Shown here: positions 1 to 7,356 of the stretch, piece after piece
Layout: every line of letters begins with the position of its first letter
Numbering within the stretch: position 1 is the stretch's first letter
From: DAOTUB01 sp034437455
Lineage (GTDB): Bacteria; Chloroflexota; Anaerolineae; B4-G1
DNA: 7,615 bases
Direction of reading: 5' to 3'
Assembly (NCBI GenBank): GCA_034437455.1
Contig: DAOTUB010000202.1
Location: forward strand, 1 to 7,615
Notes under the pieces: model-generated
Told to the model about the DNA's origin: nothing
The model's input: only the letters and a program-made list of their open reading frames with translations
The model's database searches: none
Program-made: the position numbers and the translations under genes

Positions 1-537
1 CGCCTCCACTCGCTTTTCCACCTCAGCATACGCCCTTTTCAGTGCGTTTTCCGCCTGCTTGCGCTGAGTGATGTCGCGGGCGATCACCGTGAAGAAGACG
101 CCCACCTTGCCCCCCCAGGTCGCGAGGGACACCTCCAGGGGAAGCTCGCTGCCACCCTTTCTGATTCCAACCGCCTCGATGGTTCTTCCGATCAGCTCCG
201 ACGTTCCTGTCGCGATCACCTGCTGCATCGCTGTCTGGAACATTTTGGCGGATTGGCGAGCCATGATCGAGTCCAGGATCTCGCCCTGAGTCTCGCCGAC
301 CGAGTAGCCAAAGATGGTTTTGGCCGCTTCGTTCCAGAAAAAGATATTTTCGTCGCTATCAAAGATGATAATGGCGTCGCTGGCCGTCTCTGCAATAGAG
401 CGGAAGCGATTTTCGCTCGCCAACAGGGCATGCTCCATCTGCCTGCATCTGGCTTCGGATGCTTCTAACTCGGCAATCCGCTGGCGCATCTCGGCCATTT
501 CACTGAGGAGTCGCTCCCTGGTCTCTTGTTCTTCCAT
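1..537 (-). CDS. PAS-domain sensor/signal-transduction protein, 5' part only
   Basis: The reading frame starts at the ATG at 537-535 and stays open for 179 codons to base 1, so the C-terminus lies outside the window. Residues 1-40 are charged and heptad-like (begins MEEQETRERLLSEMAEMRQR) and probably form a coiled coil. A PAS fold covers roughly residues 42-160. It starts at NRFRSIAETASDAIIIFD, continues through FFWNEAAKTIFGYS, and closes with the typical PAC ending FFTVIARDITQRKQAE. A second charged helix (about 161-179) leads into the missing part. PAS domains bind small ligands or cofactors or mediate dimerisation, and pass the signal to an output module. Which output follows (histidine kinase, GGDEF or other) cannot be seen. 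No signal peptide or membrane segment is present in the visible part, so this part is probably cytoplasmic. The gene has its own ribosome binding site and promoter and is separated from the upstream A2M gene by a terminator. Confidence 0.93.
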   Translation of the reverse strand, partial: MEEQETRERLLSEMAEMRQRIAELEASEARCRQMEHALLASENRFRSIAETASDAIIIFDSDENIFFWNEAAKTIFGYSVGETQGEILDSIMARQSAKMFQTAMQQVIATGTSELIGRTIEAVGIRKGGSELPLEVSLATWGGKVGVFFTVIARDITQRKQAENALKRAYAEVEKRVEA

Positions 538-542
538 GTTGA

Positions 543-548
543 CCTCCC
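543..548 (-). promoter_or_regulatory. Ribosome binding site of the PAS gene
   Basis: On the minus strand GGGAGG lies 5 nt before the ATG at 537. The spacing is slightly short, but this fixes the start. It is the only start in this frame preceded by such a motif. Confidence 0.75.
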
Positions 549-576
549 AAAAAACTCGCGCCCAATGAGTATTTTC

Positions 577-605
577 AGTGTATCATTACTCTGGTTACTA
601 GTCAA
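577..605 (-). promoter_or_regulatory. Sigma70-type promoter for the PAS gene
   Basis: On the minus strand there is a -35 element TTGACT (605-600), a 17-nt spacer, and a -10 element TACACT (582-577). The -10 is preceded by TGA, giving an extended -10 TG. Transcription would start near 570, leaving a leader of about 33 nt before the ATG at 537. The promoter lies just after the A2M terminator, which supports separate transcription of the PAS gene. Assignment is by match to the consensus only. Confidence 0.7.
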
Positions 606-624
606 CCCCCCTTTTTTCCTAGAC

Positions 625-652
625 AAAAACCCCTGGTCATTTCGACCAGGGG
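625..652 (-). terminator. Rho-independent terminator of the A2M gene
   Basis: On the minus strand a perfect 9-bp stem, CCCCTGGTC pairing with GACCAGGGG (652-644 with 638-630), encloses a 5-nt loop GAAAT. It is followed at once by TTTTT (629-625). It lies 23 nt after the A2M stop codon (TAA, 678-676). On the plus strand the hairpin is not followed by a T-run, so it works in the minus direction. Confidence 0.92.
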
Positions 653-675
653 GTCCTCATTTCCTCTAACCTCGT

Positions 676-3600
676 TTATTCACCTTCTCCAATCGTGAAC
701 AACCTCCCATCACCCCGCCCGAACACCTCCGGGAAGTAAAACTCGTTGGCGGTGGTGGGGATGACCTGGTACTCGCCCGGCTGCGTGGCGCGGAAGGTGT
801 AGGTGTACTCGTAGGTACCTGCCGGTAGATAATCGGCAAAGAGTACCACTTTATCGTCCCGCATCTCGCTGCGGCTGTACCAACGCCACCACCAGTAGTA
901 GAAATTGTACCAGCCCTCGTCGTCCGCCTCGCGATATAATCCAGGTTCCTGCTCCAACAGACTCGTCGTCTCCAGAGTGGTGTCAATCGCTTCGGCCCCG
1001 GCCGGCAGCGGATCCTCGACGACGACATAGTACAGGTCGTGCGGCGCGATCACCGTCAACTTTACCTGCACCACGTCGCCGACGGCGGTCTCGTTCACCT
1101 CCGGGCACTTGGCTCCCTCGGTGCAGGCCGGGTCGGTATAGCGGCGAGAGACGATGATGCCCCGGTTGAGCGGCTCGATCTCCTCCACCGGCAAATAGAC
1201 CTTGAGGTGGGCGGTGTAGTAGAGTCGCCCCTCGCCCGGCCCGCGTCCTATCGTCAGCCGGTTGCCCACATCGGTGAGCAGTTCCGCCACATCTACCCGC
1301 AGTTGGATCGGTTCACCCACGGTGTCCGGCGTCACGGAGCCTTCGTCCAGCGCGTCCTCGTTGAGCCACACGCCATAGTCGTACTCGCCTTTCAGTTCCC
1401 CGGTGACGGCCATCCAGTCGGTGAAGGCGATCAGCGCCCAGGCGGTCTCTTGCGTCGTCTCCCAGATGCCATCTTTCCGGGCGATCATCAGCCAGCGCAC
1501 CACGTTGGGTATCAGCGCGTTGTCAGGATCGAGCCGGGCCAGCGCGTCCAGGATGACGGCGGTGGAGCGCGTGTCGGTGTTCATCGCCCACCAGTCATAG
1601 TTGGCCTCCTCCCAGTGCGCGCCGGTGGCGCTGAGGATGGCCTCGCTCTGCAAGTCGGAAAGGAGCGTCGCGATGCGGCGGTCGCCCTCATCGATCAGCC
1701 CCAGCGTCAGCGCCAGGAAGGCCCGCCCATAGTGGCTCAGTTTCTCGCGGCGGTCGAACAGGTCATCGACGGACATCGAGATGTCCGCGTATTCGCTGAC
1801 GCGACCGATCTGGCCGGCCTCTGCCATCACGTAGAGCACGAAGGCCTGCCGGTTTGTCTCGCGATAAGAGCGCAGTTCGCGGGCCGTCACCAGCTTGCTC
1901 TCCAGATAACCCAGTCCACGCTCGATCACGTCCGCTCGCACCTCGAAATCAGCGTCGCGCGCCTTGACCAGCGCAAAGACGACGTAGGCGGTCAGGTACG
2001 GGTTGCTCTCCCCCTCGTACCACCAGCCCCAGCCGCCGTCTCCATGCTGCTGCAAGTAGAGCTTGCTCAGCCCCTCCTCGACCAATCCCGGCAGTTTCGC
2101 CTCCAGTTCGGGGTCGGAGAGGCCCAGGTCGCGCAGGGCGCGGTAGGTGAGCACGTTGGGCAGGAAGCGGCTGACGGTCTGCTCGGTGCACTCGTAGGGA
2201 AAGTGCTCCAGGTAGTCCAGGCCATCCACCATACCCGCTGCCAACGACGGATCGAGCCGGATGGAAAGCTCGCCCCGCCGGTCGTCGTACTTGGGCGGCA
2301 GCGCCACCACCTCGGTGCGAGTGTCCTCGTCTACCAACTGCCCGCCGGTGCCGACGATCTCGGGCGCAGTGTAGCGGTGGACGAGCAGCGTGCCCTCTGG
2401 CCCGGTGGTCAGGCGCGGGCGGGCAGCGTCAGAATACTCGCCCGCGACGGCGCTGAAGGATATATCCACACTGGGCACGTCCTCGACCTCGACCCACCAG
2501 GTGACCTTCACCTCTCCCCCAGCAGCAACGCTGACTCGCTGACTCGCCGACCCTTCGGCTACGGACGGGACGTCCGCACTCAGGGCAGGCTCGCTGATTC
2601 GCACCCCCTCCGCGTGCAGCGTGACCTCGACCTCTTGCGTTGCTTCCGTGTTGTTGCTGACCAGCACCGCCAGTTGCGCCCGGTCGCCGACGACAAAGAA
2701 ACGCGGCGTCACAGGTCGCACCAGGAGCGGCTTGGTGACCAGTAGATCCATCGTCTCCTCGCCCACCTCTGTGTCGGCGGTCACGCCGACGCCGCGAAAG
2801 ACCCAGGTAGTGAGGTTGTCCGGCAGTTCGATCTCGACCGTGGCGTGGCCGGTCTCGTCGGTGACGACGGTCGCGTCCCAGAAGGCGGTATCCTCAAACT
2901 CCTCGCGCAGTTCGACCCCAGGCGGGAGCGAGGCTGCGGCCTTGCGCTCGGTCATCCCATCAGGGGCCGGCGTTGGAGTCGCCGCCATCGCCATCGGCGC
3001 TTCCTCTGCGGCCATATCTCCTTCTCCACCTCCGCCTAGTCCCATAGCTCGGGTGATCGTAGCATCTTCTATCTCCTCCAGTTCCTCCTGCAACAGCCGG
3101 TTGACAGAGACGACCAGGCCGCTGGCGGTCGAGACGCCCAGGCCGCGCTGCCCGTAGAACGCTTCCAGGATGGCGTCGGGCGTGCGGGGTTTCAGGCTCA
3201 GCACCGCCTTGTCCACCAGGTCGAGCGAGAAGGCAGCCTGCACCGGCTCGCCCTTGGCGTCGCGGGCTTCCACATCGAAAGAGATGATGTCGCCCGGCCC
3301 GGCTTGCTCGACGCTGGGGGTCAATGTAATGCTCAACGTTTGCTCCACCGGCTCGACGGTCAATGGGACGTAGCCCACCTTGTGCGTCGCCGCCGGCTCC
3401 GTCGCGTCCGGCCCCTTGACGATGACGACCGAGACATAGATGTTGGGGACGTGGTCGGCAGTGATGGGCAGCCGGTAGACGGTCGAGTTGCTCTCCAGTT
3501 GCAGAATCTCCTGCTCTAGGATCCCCCCTCGCTCGACCGTGACCCAGGCCCACTGTTCGCCCTCAAAGGGGCTGGGGATGAGGATCTCGGCGGTCTCGCC

Positions 3601-6600
3601 GGGGACGTAGGTTCCCTTGTCGCTGATGAGCGTGACGCGGTCGTTGTTCTCGCGCCGCCAGGAGACGTACTCGCGACCGCTTACCCAGACCCAGGTAGAG
3701 GAGCGTACTGCATACTGTGTATCGCGCGATTGGACGGCGACGCGGTAGGAGCCGCCCTCCTCTGGCGTGAAGGTCGCCACACCCTCGGCGTTCGAGTCGG
3801 TGGTCAGCGCGCTGGTGTAGACGAGTGTGTCCACCGTCTCCCATTCCCAACGGCCGCCGCCGGACTCGTTCTCGACGAAGGTGTTGACCCACTCGCGGCG
3901 GTAGACCTCTACGTCGAGGTCCTGACGCGGCGCTCGCCCGCCCGCCCAGTCCACGGTGACGATGTCCACCGCCATCTCCTCGCCCGCCTCGCCCACGTAC
4001 TGCCGCGAGGCCAGCCCCACGTAGAACTCGCCCTGGTGGACGACCACGTCATCGCGACCGGAGATGACCTGCCCATCCCGGCCATAGACGGTCGCCTCGA
4101 TGGTCAACTGCTGCCCGCCGGTCATCACCTCGGTCGGCAGCACGATAACCAGGCGGCCCTCGGCGTCGGTGACGCCTGCGCCGCTGAGGACGACGTCGGG
4201 GGTGGGAGGCTCCCGCCACCACCAGCACCAGCGGCAGACCCACGGGCTATCCTCGTCGGAGAAGTCGTAGCGGCCAAACTGGGCCGGCTCGAAGCGATAG
4301 GGCGTGGAGAGGACGTTCCACTCGACGCTCGCGTCGGCCACAGGCCCACCGAAAAAGTAACGCACCTCAACATCCGCGCGGCTCCACATCTCTCCCTTCC
4401 CCCCCTCTGTCCCCCCCATTGGGGGGGAGGAAGGGGGGGGGGCGAGCAGTTCCTCCTGCTCCGGCGTGACGAGCACCTCGAACTCTGGGGCGCGGTAGGC
4501 AGCGACCTGAAACGTGGCTTCGAAGGGGATGTCCACGACGTTGATGGCGTATTGCCCCAGGGCCGCGCCCTCGTCCAGTTGCAGCTCGCCGTGGAACGCG
4601 CCGAACTCGTCCAGCGGCAGCGTCTCCCGATAGACGTTCTCCCCGATGGCGTCCCAGATGATGACCTCCACCGAGTTGACGTCAGGCAGGCTGTAGCGCA
4701 CGTCGTCCTCGGCGCGAATGATGCCTCGGAAGTAGACGGTCTGGCCGGCCCGGTAGATGGGCCGGTCGGTGTAGACGTGAGCGCGGTGCTTTTCGTACTG
4801 CCATTCCTCCTGCAACCCAAAGTCCCAGGGGAAGATGCCCGCCCTCCAGTCCCAGCCGGTCCCGCCCAGCACGAACGGCTCCCGCGCCACGACGTACCAG
4901 TCGTCATAGTAGACATCTTCGTCCAGGGCGAAGCGGGCCAGGCCGTCTCCGTCGGTGGTTGCCGTGCCTCGGTCCTTGCCATCATAGCCTTGCAAGGTCA
5001 GCGCGAGTCCGTCGGCGGGTTGCCCGGTCGCCAGATCGGTCGCCCAGACCCACATCTCGTCCCGGCTTTTCTTGAGCGTCAGATTATACTTGGAGACGAC
5101 CAGTAGTTTGCGATGGCCCCAGTGATCGTAATCCACGCCAGGGGCGCGCACATCCAAAAAGTAGACGCCCGGCTCCAGCTTTCCCCCGCCCTCGACCAGG
5201 TCCACAGGGGCGGACATAGTCTCGTTGAGCGGCGCTTCGACGGGGATCGACCACTCGCGGATCGGGTTGGCGGCGGGCTGGTACTCCCACCAATCCCGTT
5301 GGGCGCGGAAGAACGATTCCAGGTCCAGCCGGTAGAGGCTCAGGTCGAGCCGGGTGGTGTTGAGGTAGCCGACAAAGAGGCGGGCTGGTTGGTTCGCGTC
5401 GTAGGCACCGACCATGCCGGGCACGTGGACTTGAATCCAGGGATCGAGCACGGCGGTGCGGAAGCGCACGGTCTTTGCCTCTCCCGTCGTGTTGCCGTAA
5501 GGATCGGCGATGTCGGGGCCGATGCGCACCTCATAGTCGGTGGAGGGTTGGGCGCCAAAGTCGAGCACAAAGGTGTTGTCCCAGGTGTTGAAATAGGTAT
5601 AGACCCGGGCCGGCGAAATGGGCGGCGTCATCTCCAGATTAGGCATCACCGTGCCCGGATCAATCGGCGTGTTAAAGACGATCTCGAAGGCGGTGTAAGG
5701 GTAGGCATCCGGCTGGCCGTCGTGGGGTCTGGTGGCGACGATGCGCGGCAGGGGAACGGTGGTGAATTGCCATTCATAGTCGCTCTGCATGCCGCGACCG
5801 CCCCCGGCGCTCCGCACGCCTGCCTCCACCTGCGCCGTGTAGGTCGTGTCAAAGGTCAACTGCTCGTCGGGCGTGAAAGTCACCGTATCTTCCTCGCACT
5901 CGTAGGCACCGGCCACGCCGCGCATACCGGTGCGCAGATGGAACGACTCAACTGCCGAAGCGCAATCCACCGGCATGTTGAAGGTGACCTGGATAGCAGT
6001 GTCTACCCCTACCAGTTCGGCGTCCTCCAACGGCGAGACCCACACAACCTGGGGCGGCTGGGTCGAGAACGTCCAGACATAGTCCTCGGCCAGGACGCCG
6101 CCAGTGGTGTCGCTGAGACCTGCCGCGACGCGAGCGGTGTAGGCGGTCCCGCCAGCGAGAGCCTCGTCGGGGGTAAAGACGTAGATGGAAGTGTTGAGCC
6201 ACTCGCCGCTGCCCTCGATGGGCGGGTCGAAGGTGACCGGTTGGGGCAGGTCGGCGTAGGCCGGATCGCTGATCGCCGTCAATGGGACAACGGGGCGGTT
6301 AAAGATGACGGTGATGGTGCTCGCGGCCTCCACGTCCTCCGTATCGGGGGCAGGGATCACCTGAGTCACCTCCAGGTAGCCGACGGTGCGAAAGCGAAAG
6401 CGGTAAGCGCCATCGAGCGCGTTGCCGTCGGATGCCTTCGCCTCCTGGCCGACGGTGACGTGATACTCGGCGTCTCGTGTGAGGTCGCGAGCTGGCTCAA
6501 AGCTCACCGTGCGCTCGTCAACCCACTTGAGGTGGCCCTCCATCCTGGGGCTGACCCGGAAAGCATCCTCGACCGAGTCGTGATCCATCGCCCGATCAAA

Positions 6601-6834
6601 GATCAGGACGACGCTTCCATCGGGCGGCAGTTCCTCGCCCCGCTCCGGCGTGCGCTGGATGACGACCGGGGAGACGGTCTCGGGCGGGGGAGGGGTGTAG
6701 GGAGGCGGCGTGGGCGGGGGAACAGGGGTGGGAGTACGGGTAGGAGCAGGCCAGAGTCCACAACGGCAGGCCCCCAGAAACAGACTGGCCACTGTGATGA
6801 GCGCCAGCGCTTTGTAGCGTCGTAACTTTGTCAT
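676..6834 (-). CDS. Thioester-containing bacterial alpha-2-macroglobulin lipoprotein with four N-terminal Ig-like domains
   Basis: The protein is 2,052 residues. The start at 6834 is chosen over an in-frame ATG at 6870 because a perfect AGGAGG precedes it and because it gives a proper lipoprotein signal: basic MTKLRRYK, a hydrophobic stretch, then lipobox LGAC with lipidated Cys23. A Thr/Pro linker follows (about 24-46). Four Ig-like repeats resembling the Big_5 family follow at about 47-148, 150-257, 260-357 and 361-462, each ending in a FRFRT/WTFST-type strand. The macroglobulin part then begins, with the MG2-type motif YTDRPIYRAGQTVYFRG at about 686-704. YRAPEFEV and YFFGGPV (about 779-833) flank an unusual insertion. 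A bait-like low-complexity segment (about 1264-1305, Gly/Ala/Met/Pro) precedes the A2M motif NLTTWVFRGVGVT (about 1339). The thioester motif is Cys1549-Thr-Glu-Gln1552, followed by the helical thioester domain (DGGWGWW near 1598). The C-terminal receptor-binding-like region (about 1873-2052) includes VVVEDPLPAG. The family traps proteases: bait cleavage triggers conformational collapse and covalent capture through the thioester. It is expected to act outside the cytoplasmic membrane, protecting the envelope. No pbpC partner is seen here. Family assignment is firm; the target proteases are unknown. Confidence 0.96.
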   Translation of the reverse strand: MTKLRRYKALALITVASLFLGACRCGLWPAPTRTPTPVPPPTPPPYTPPPPETVSPVVIQRTPERGEELPPDGSVVLIFDRAMDHDSVEDAFRVSPRMEGHLKWVDERTVSFEPARDLTRDAEYHVTVGQEAKASDGNALDGAYRFRFRTVGYLEVTQVIPAPDTEDVEAASTITVIFNRPVVPLTAISDPAYADLPQPVTFDPPIEGSGEWLNTSIYVFTPDEALAGGTAYTARVAAGLSDTTGGVLAEDYVWTFSTQPPQVVWVSPLEDAELVGVDTAIQVTFNMPVDCASAVESFHLRTGMRGVAGAYECEEDTVTFTPDEQLTFDTTYTAQVEAGVRSAGGGRGMQSDYEWQFTTVPLPRIVATRPHDGQPDAYPYTAFEIVFNTPIDPGTVMPNLEMTPPISPARVYTYFNTWDNTFVLDFGAQPSTDYEVRIGPDIADPYGNTTGEAKTVRFRTAVLDPWIQVHVPGMVGAYDANQPARLFVGYLNTTRLDLSLYRLDLESFFRAQRDWWEYQPAANPIREWSIPVEAPLNETMSAPVDLVEGGGKLEPGVYFLDVRAPGVDYDHWGHRKLLVVSKYNLTLKKSRDEMWVWATDLATGQPADGLALTLQGYDGKDRGTATTDGDGLARFALDEDVYYDDWYVVAREPFVLGGTGWDWRAGIFPWDFGLQEEWQYEKHRAHVYTDRPIYRAGQTVYFRGIIRAEDDVRYSLPDVNSVEVIIWDAIGENVYRETLPLDEFGAFHGELQLDEGAALGQYAINVVDIPFEATFQVAAYRAPEFEVLVTPEQEELLAPPPSSPPMGGTEGGKGEMWSRADVEVRYFFGGPVADASVEWNVLSTPYRFEPAQFGRYDFSDEDSPWVCRWCWWWREPPTPDVVLSGAGVTDAEGRLVIVLPTEVMTGGQQLTIEATVYGRDGQVISGRDDVVVHQGEFYVGLASRQYVGEAGEEMAVDIVTVDWAGGRAPRQDLDVEVYRREWVNTFVENESGGGRWEWETVDTLVYTSALTTDSNAEGVATFTPEEGGSYRVAVQSRDTQYAVRSSTWVWVSGREYVSWRRENNDRVTLISDKGTYVPGETAEILIPSPFEGEQWAWVTVERGGILEQEILQLESNSTVYRLPITADHVPNIYVSVVIVKGPDATEPAATHKVGYVPLTVEPVEQTLSITLTPSVEQAGPGDIISFDVEARDAKGEPVQAAFSLDLVDKAVLSLKPRTPDAILEAFYGQRGLGVSTASGLVVSVNRLLQEELEEIEDATITRAMGLGGGGEGDMAAEEAPMAMAATPTPAPDGMTERKAAASLPPGVELREEFEDTAFWDATVVTDETGHATVEIELPDNLTTWVFRGVGVTADTEVGEETMDLLVTKPLLVRPVTPRFFVVGDRAQLAVLVSNNTEATQEVEVTLHAEGVRISEPALSADVPSVAEGSASQRVSVAAGGEVKVTWWVEVEDVPSVDISFSAVAGEYSDAARPRLTTGPEGTLLVHRYTAPEIVGTGGQLVDEDTRTEVVALPPKYDDRRGELSIRLDPSLAAGMVDGLDYLEHFPYECTEQTVSRFLPNVLTYRALRDLGLSDPELEAKLPGLVEEGLSKLYLQQHGDGGWGWWYEGESNPYLTAYVVFALVKARDADFEVRADVIERGLGYLESKLVTARELRSYRETNRQAFVLYVMAEAGQIGRVSEYADISMSVDDLFDRREKLSHYGRAFLALTLGLIDEGDRRIATLLSDLQSEAILSATGAHWEEANYDWWAMNTDTRSTAVILDALARLDPDNALIPNVVRWLMIARKDGIWETTQETAWALIAFTDWMAVTGELKGEYDYGVWLNEDALDEGSVTPDTVGEPIQLRVDVAELLTDVGNRLTIGRGPGEGRLYYTAHLKVYLPVEEIEPLNRGIIVSRRYTDPACTEGAKCPEVNETAVGDVVQVKLTVIAPHDLYYVVVEDPLPAGAEAIDTTLETTSLLEQEPGLYREADDEGWYNFYYWWWRWYSRSEMRDDKVVLFADYLPAGTYEYTYTFRATQPGEYQVIPTTANEFYFPEVFGRGDGRLFTIGEGE
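4396..4442. repeat. G/C-run hairpin repeat embedded in the A2M coding sequence
   Basis: The plus strand shows a C7 run (4399-4405), TCTGT, a second C7 run (4411-4417), loop ATT, G7 (4421-4427), AGGAA, and a G10 run (4433-4442). The arms pair with equal length: 7 bp, T-A, a 3x3 internal mismatch, T-A, then 7 bp. In the minus-strand gene it is read as Pro/Ser followed by Gly/Thr/Lys-rich residues (about 798-814) and keeps the frame. It sits between two conserved macroglobulin motifs. It looks like a mobile palindromic repeat that entered the gene, tolerated in a surface loop. Family identity is not established. Confidence 0.75.
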
Positions 6835-6842
6835 CGAATTAT

Positions 6843-6848
6843 CCTCCT
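6843..6848 (-). promoter_or_regulatory. Ribosome binding site deciding the A2M start
   Basis: A perfect AGGAGG on the minus strand lies 8 nt before the ATG at 6834. The upstream in-frame ATG at 6870 would place this motif inside the coding sequence and add 12 residues in front of the signal peptide, so 6834 is preferred. Confidence 0.9.
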
Positions 6849-6934
6849 CTGAAAATAGATCTGTTACCAATTTGCGTCATTCCGAGCGACCGAAGGGAAG
6901 CCTGCCCTGCGACCAGCGGGAGTGTCGAAGGGTC

Positions 6935-6979
6935 GAGGAATCTCCACTTTCGCAAGCAAAACCACCGGCGAGATTCCTC
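6935..6979. repeat. 10-bp inverted repeat GAGGAATCTC/GAGATTCCTC
   Basis: A perfect 10-bp inverted pair at 6935-6944 and 6970-6979 is separated by 25 nt. The arm resembles the GGAATC...ATCTC segments of the other repeat copies in the island, so it is probably the inner part of one copy. Confidence 0.7.
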
Positions 6980-7074
6980 CGTGTGGCGGCACGGTGTGCC
7001 GCGCTGTCGTGGGGCGACCCTGCAGTGGCGTAGGCCCCTACGGGACTGCGCCCACGTCGGCACACGGCCACACG
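6980..7074. repeat. 95-nt nested imperfect palindrome
   Basis: Five inverted pairs are correctly nested around one centre: 6980-6987 with 7067-7074 (CGTGTGGC), 6994-7001 with 7058-7065 (GTGTGCCG), 7008-7013 with 7051-7056 (CGTGGG), 7022-7026 with 7045-7049 (GCAGT), and 7029-7034 with 7037-7042 (CGTAGG). The left side carries 6-8 nt bulges and the right side 1-nt bulges between the first four helices. A competing local hairpin, GCGGCAC-GGT-GTGCCGC, lies at 6986-7002. No T-run follows, so it is not a terminator. Confidence 0.7.
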
Positions 7075-7113
7075 ACGCTGCGACTCCACTCCGCTGCGCT
7101 CCGTGCCGCTACT

Positions 7114-7238
7114 AAGAAACTTCCCTGTTACCGTCATTTCGAGTGACCGTAGGGAATCGAGAAATCTCACGTTACGGGATTGGAGACCCTTCGACTCCGC
7201 TGCGCTCCGCTCAGGGTGACGAATGCGTCGAGTTTCTT
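7114..7238. repeat. Inverted repeat unit with AAGAAACT ends
   Basis: AAGAAACT (7114-7121) is mirrored by AGTTTCTT (7231-7238). Inside it, after 11 and 10 nt, lie GTCA (7133-7136) and TGAC (7217-7220), which begin two facing arms of the island's repeat family (7133-7168 and 7182-7220). The near-symmetric spacing suggests one palindromic element, not two chance copies. Confidence 0.6.
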
Positions 7239-7247
7239 GCTCACTGA

Positions 7248-7265
7248 ACAACGCCGCGGCGTTGT
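7248..7265. repeat. Perfect 18-bp palindrome
   Basis: ACAACGCCGCGGCGTTGT is perfectly self-complementary, centred on CCGCGG. It lies between the inner repeat unit and the right outer arm of the island. It could be a binding site for a dimeric regulator or a remnant of the repeat family. The sequence does not distinguish these. Confidence 0.75.
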
Positions 7266-7356
7266 GGATTACTCGGAATGACGAGCGCCTGTAGCAGTTA
7301 AGCAAAACCGCCCTACATTTTCGTCCTTCTGGGTGAACGGAGTTCATGGTGATTCC

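Larger units (their letters stand above)
6875..7283. repeat. Composite island of interspersed inverted repeats
   Basis: The outer ends form a perfect 12-bp inverted pair, CGTCATTCCGAG at 6875-6886 and its reverse complement at 7272-7283. Two more related arms lie inside: GTCATTTCGAGTGACCG starting at 7133, and an inverted arm ending CAGGGTGAC at 7220. The phrase TCGAAGGGTC recurs near 6925-6934 and, inverted, at 7185-7194. This looks like several insertions of one short non-coding repeat family, whose copies carry GTCA at the edges and GGAATCTC/TCTCC inside. No transposase is present and no target duplication could be recognised at the outer ends (left flank ATTTG, right flank AGCGC). The island separates the A2M gene from sequence further upstream and may lie in its leader. 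Confidence 0.75.

Noticed and set aside
68..568. Short plus-strand frames across the PAS gene
   Set aside because: They overlap the well-supported minus-strand PAS coding region in other frames and show no family features.
1039..6825. Three long plus-strand reading frames (1039-2745, 3730-5106, 5113-6825) antisense to A2M
   Set aside because: They are codon-aligned complements of the A2M gene. In this register stops require TTA, CTA or TCA codons on the sense strand, which are rare in a GC-rich gene, so long open frames are expected. The translations resemble no family.
6835..6870. Upstream in-frame ATG at 6870 as the A2M start
   Set aside because: It would place 12 mostly polar/acidic residues before the lipoprotein signal and has no binding site; the ATG at 6834 has AGGAGG at 8 nt.
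6852..6880. Possible A2M promoter ATGACG-17 nt-TATTTT on the minus strand
   Set aside because: The implied transcription start (about 6845) falls inside the ribosome binding site, which would remove it from the message. The -35 match also comes from the repeat arm.
6986..7002. Hairpin GCGGCAC-GGT-GTGCCGC as a terminator
   Set aside because: No T-run follows on either strand; it is better seen as part of the nested palindrome.
6877..7347. 156-codon minus-strand reading frame upstream of A2M
   Set aside because: Most of it is the translation of the inverted-repeat island, giving low-information phrases such as HPERSAAESK and LRSLEMT that are typical of spurious proteins from such repeats. Only its first about 21 codons are non-repeat sequence.
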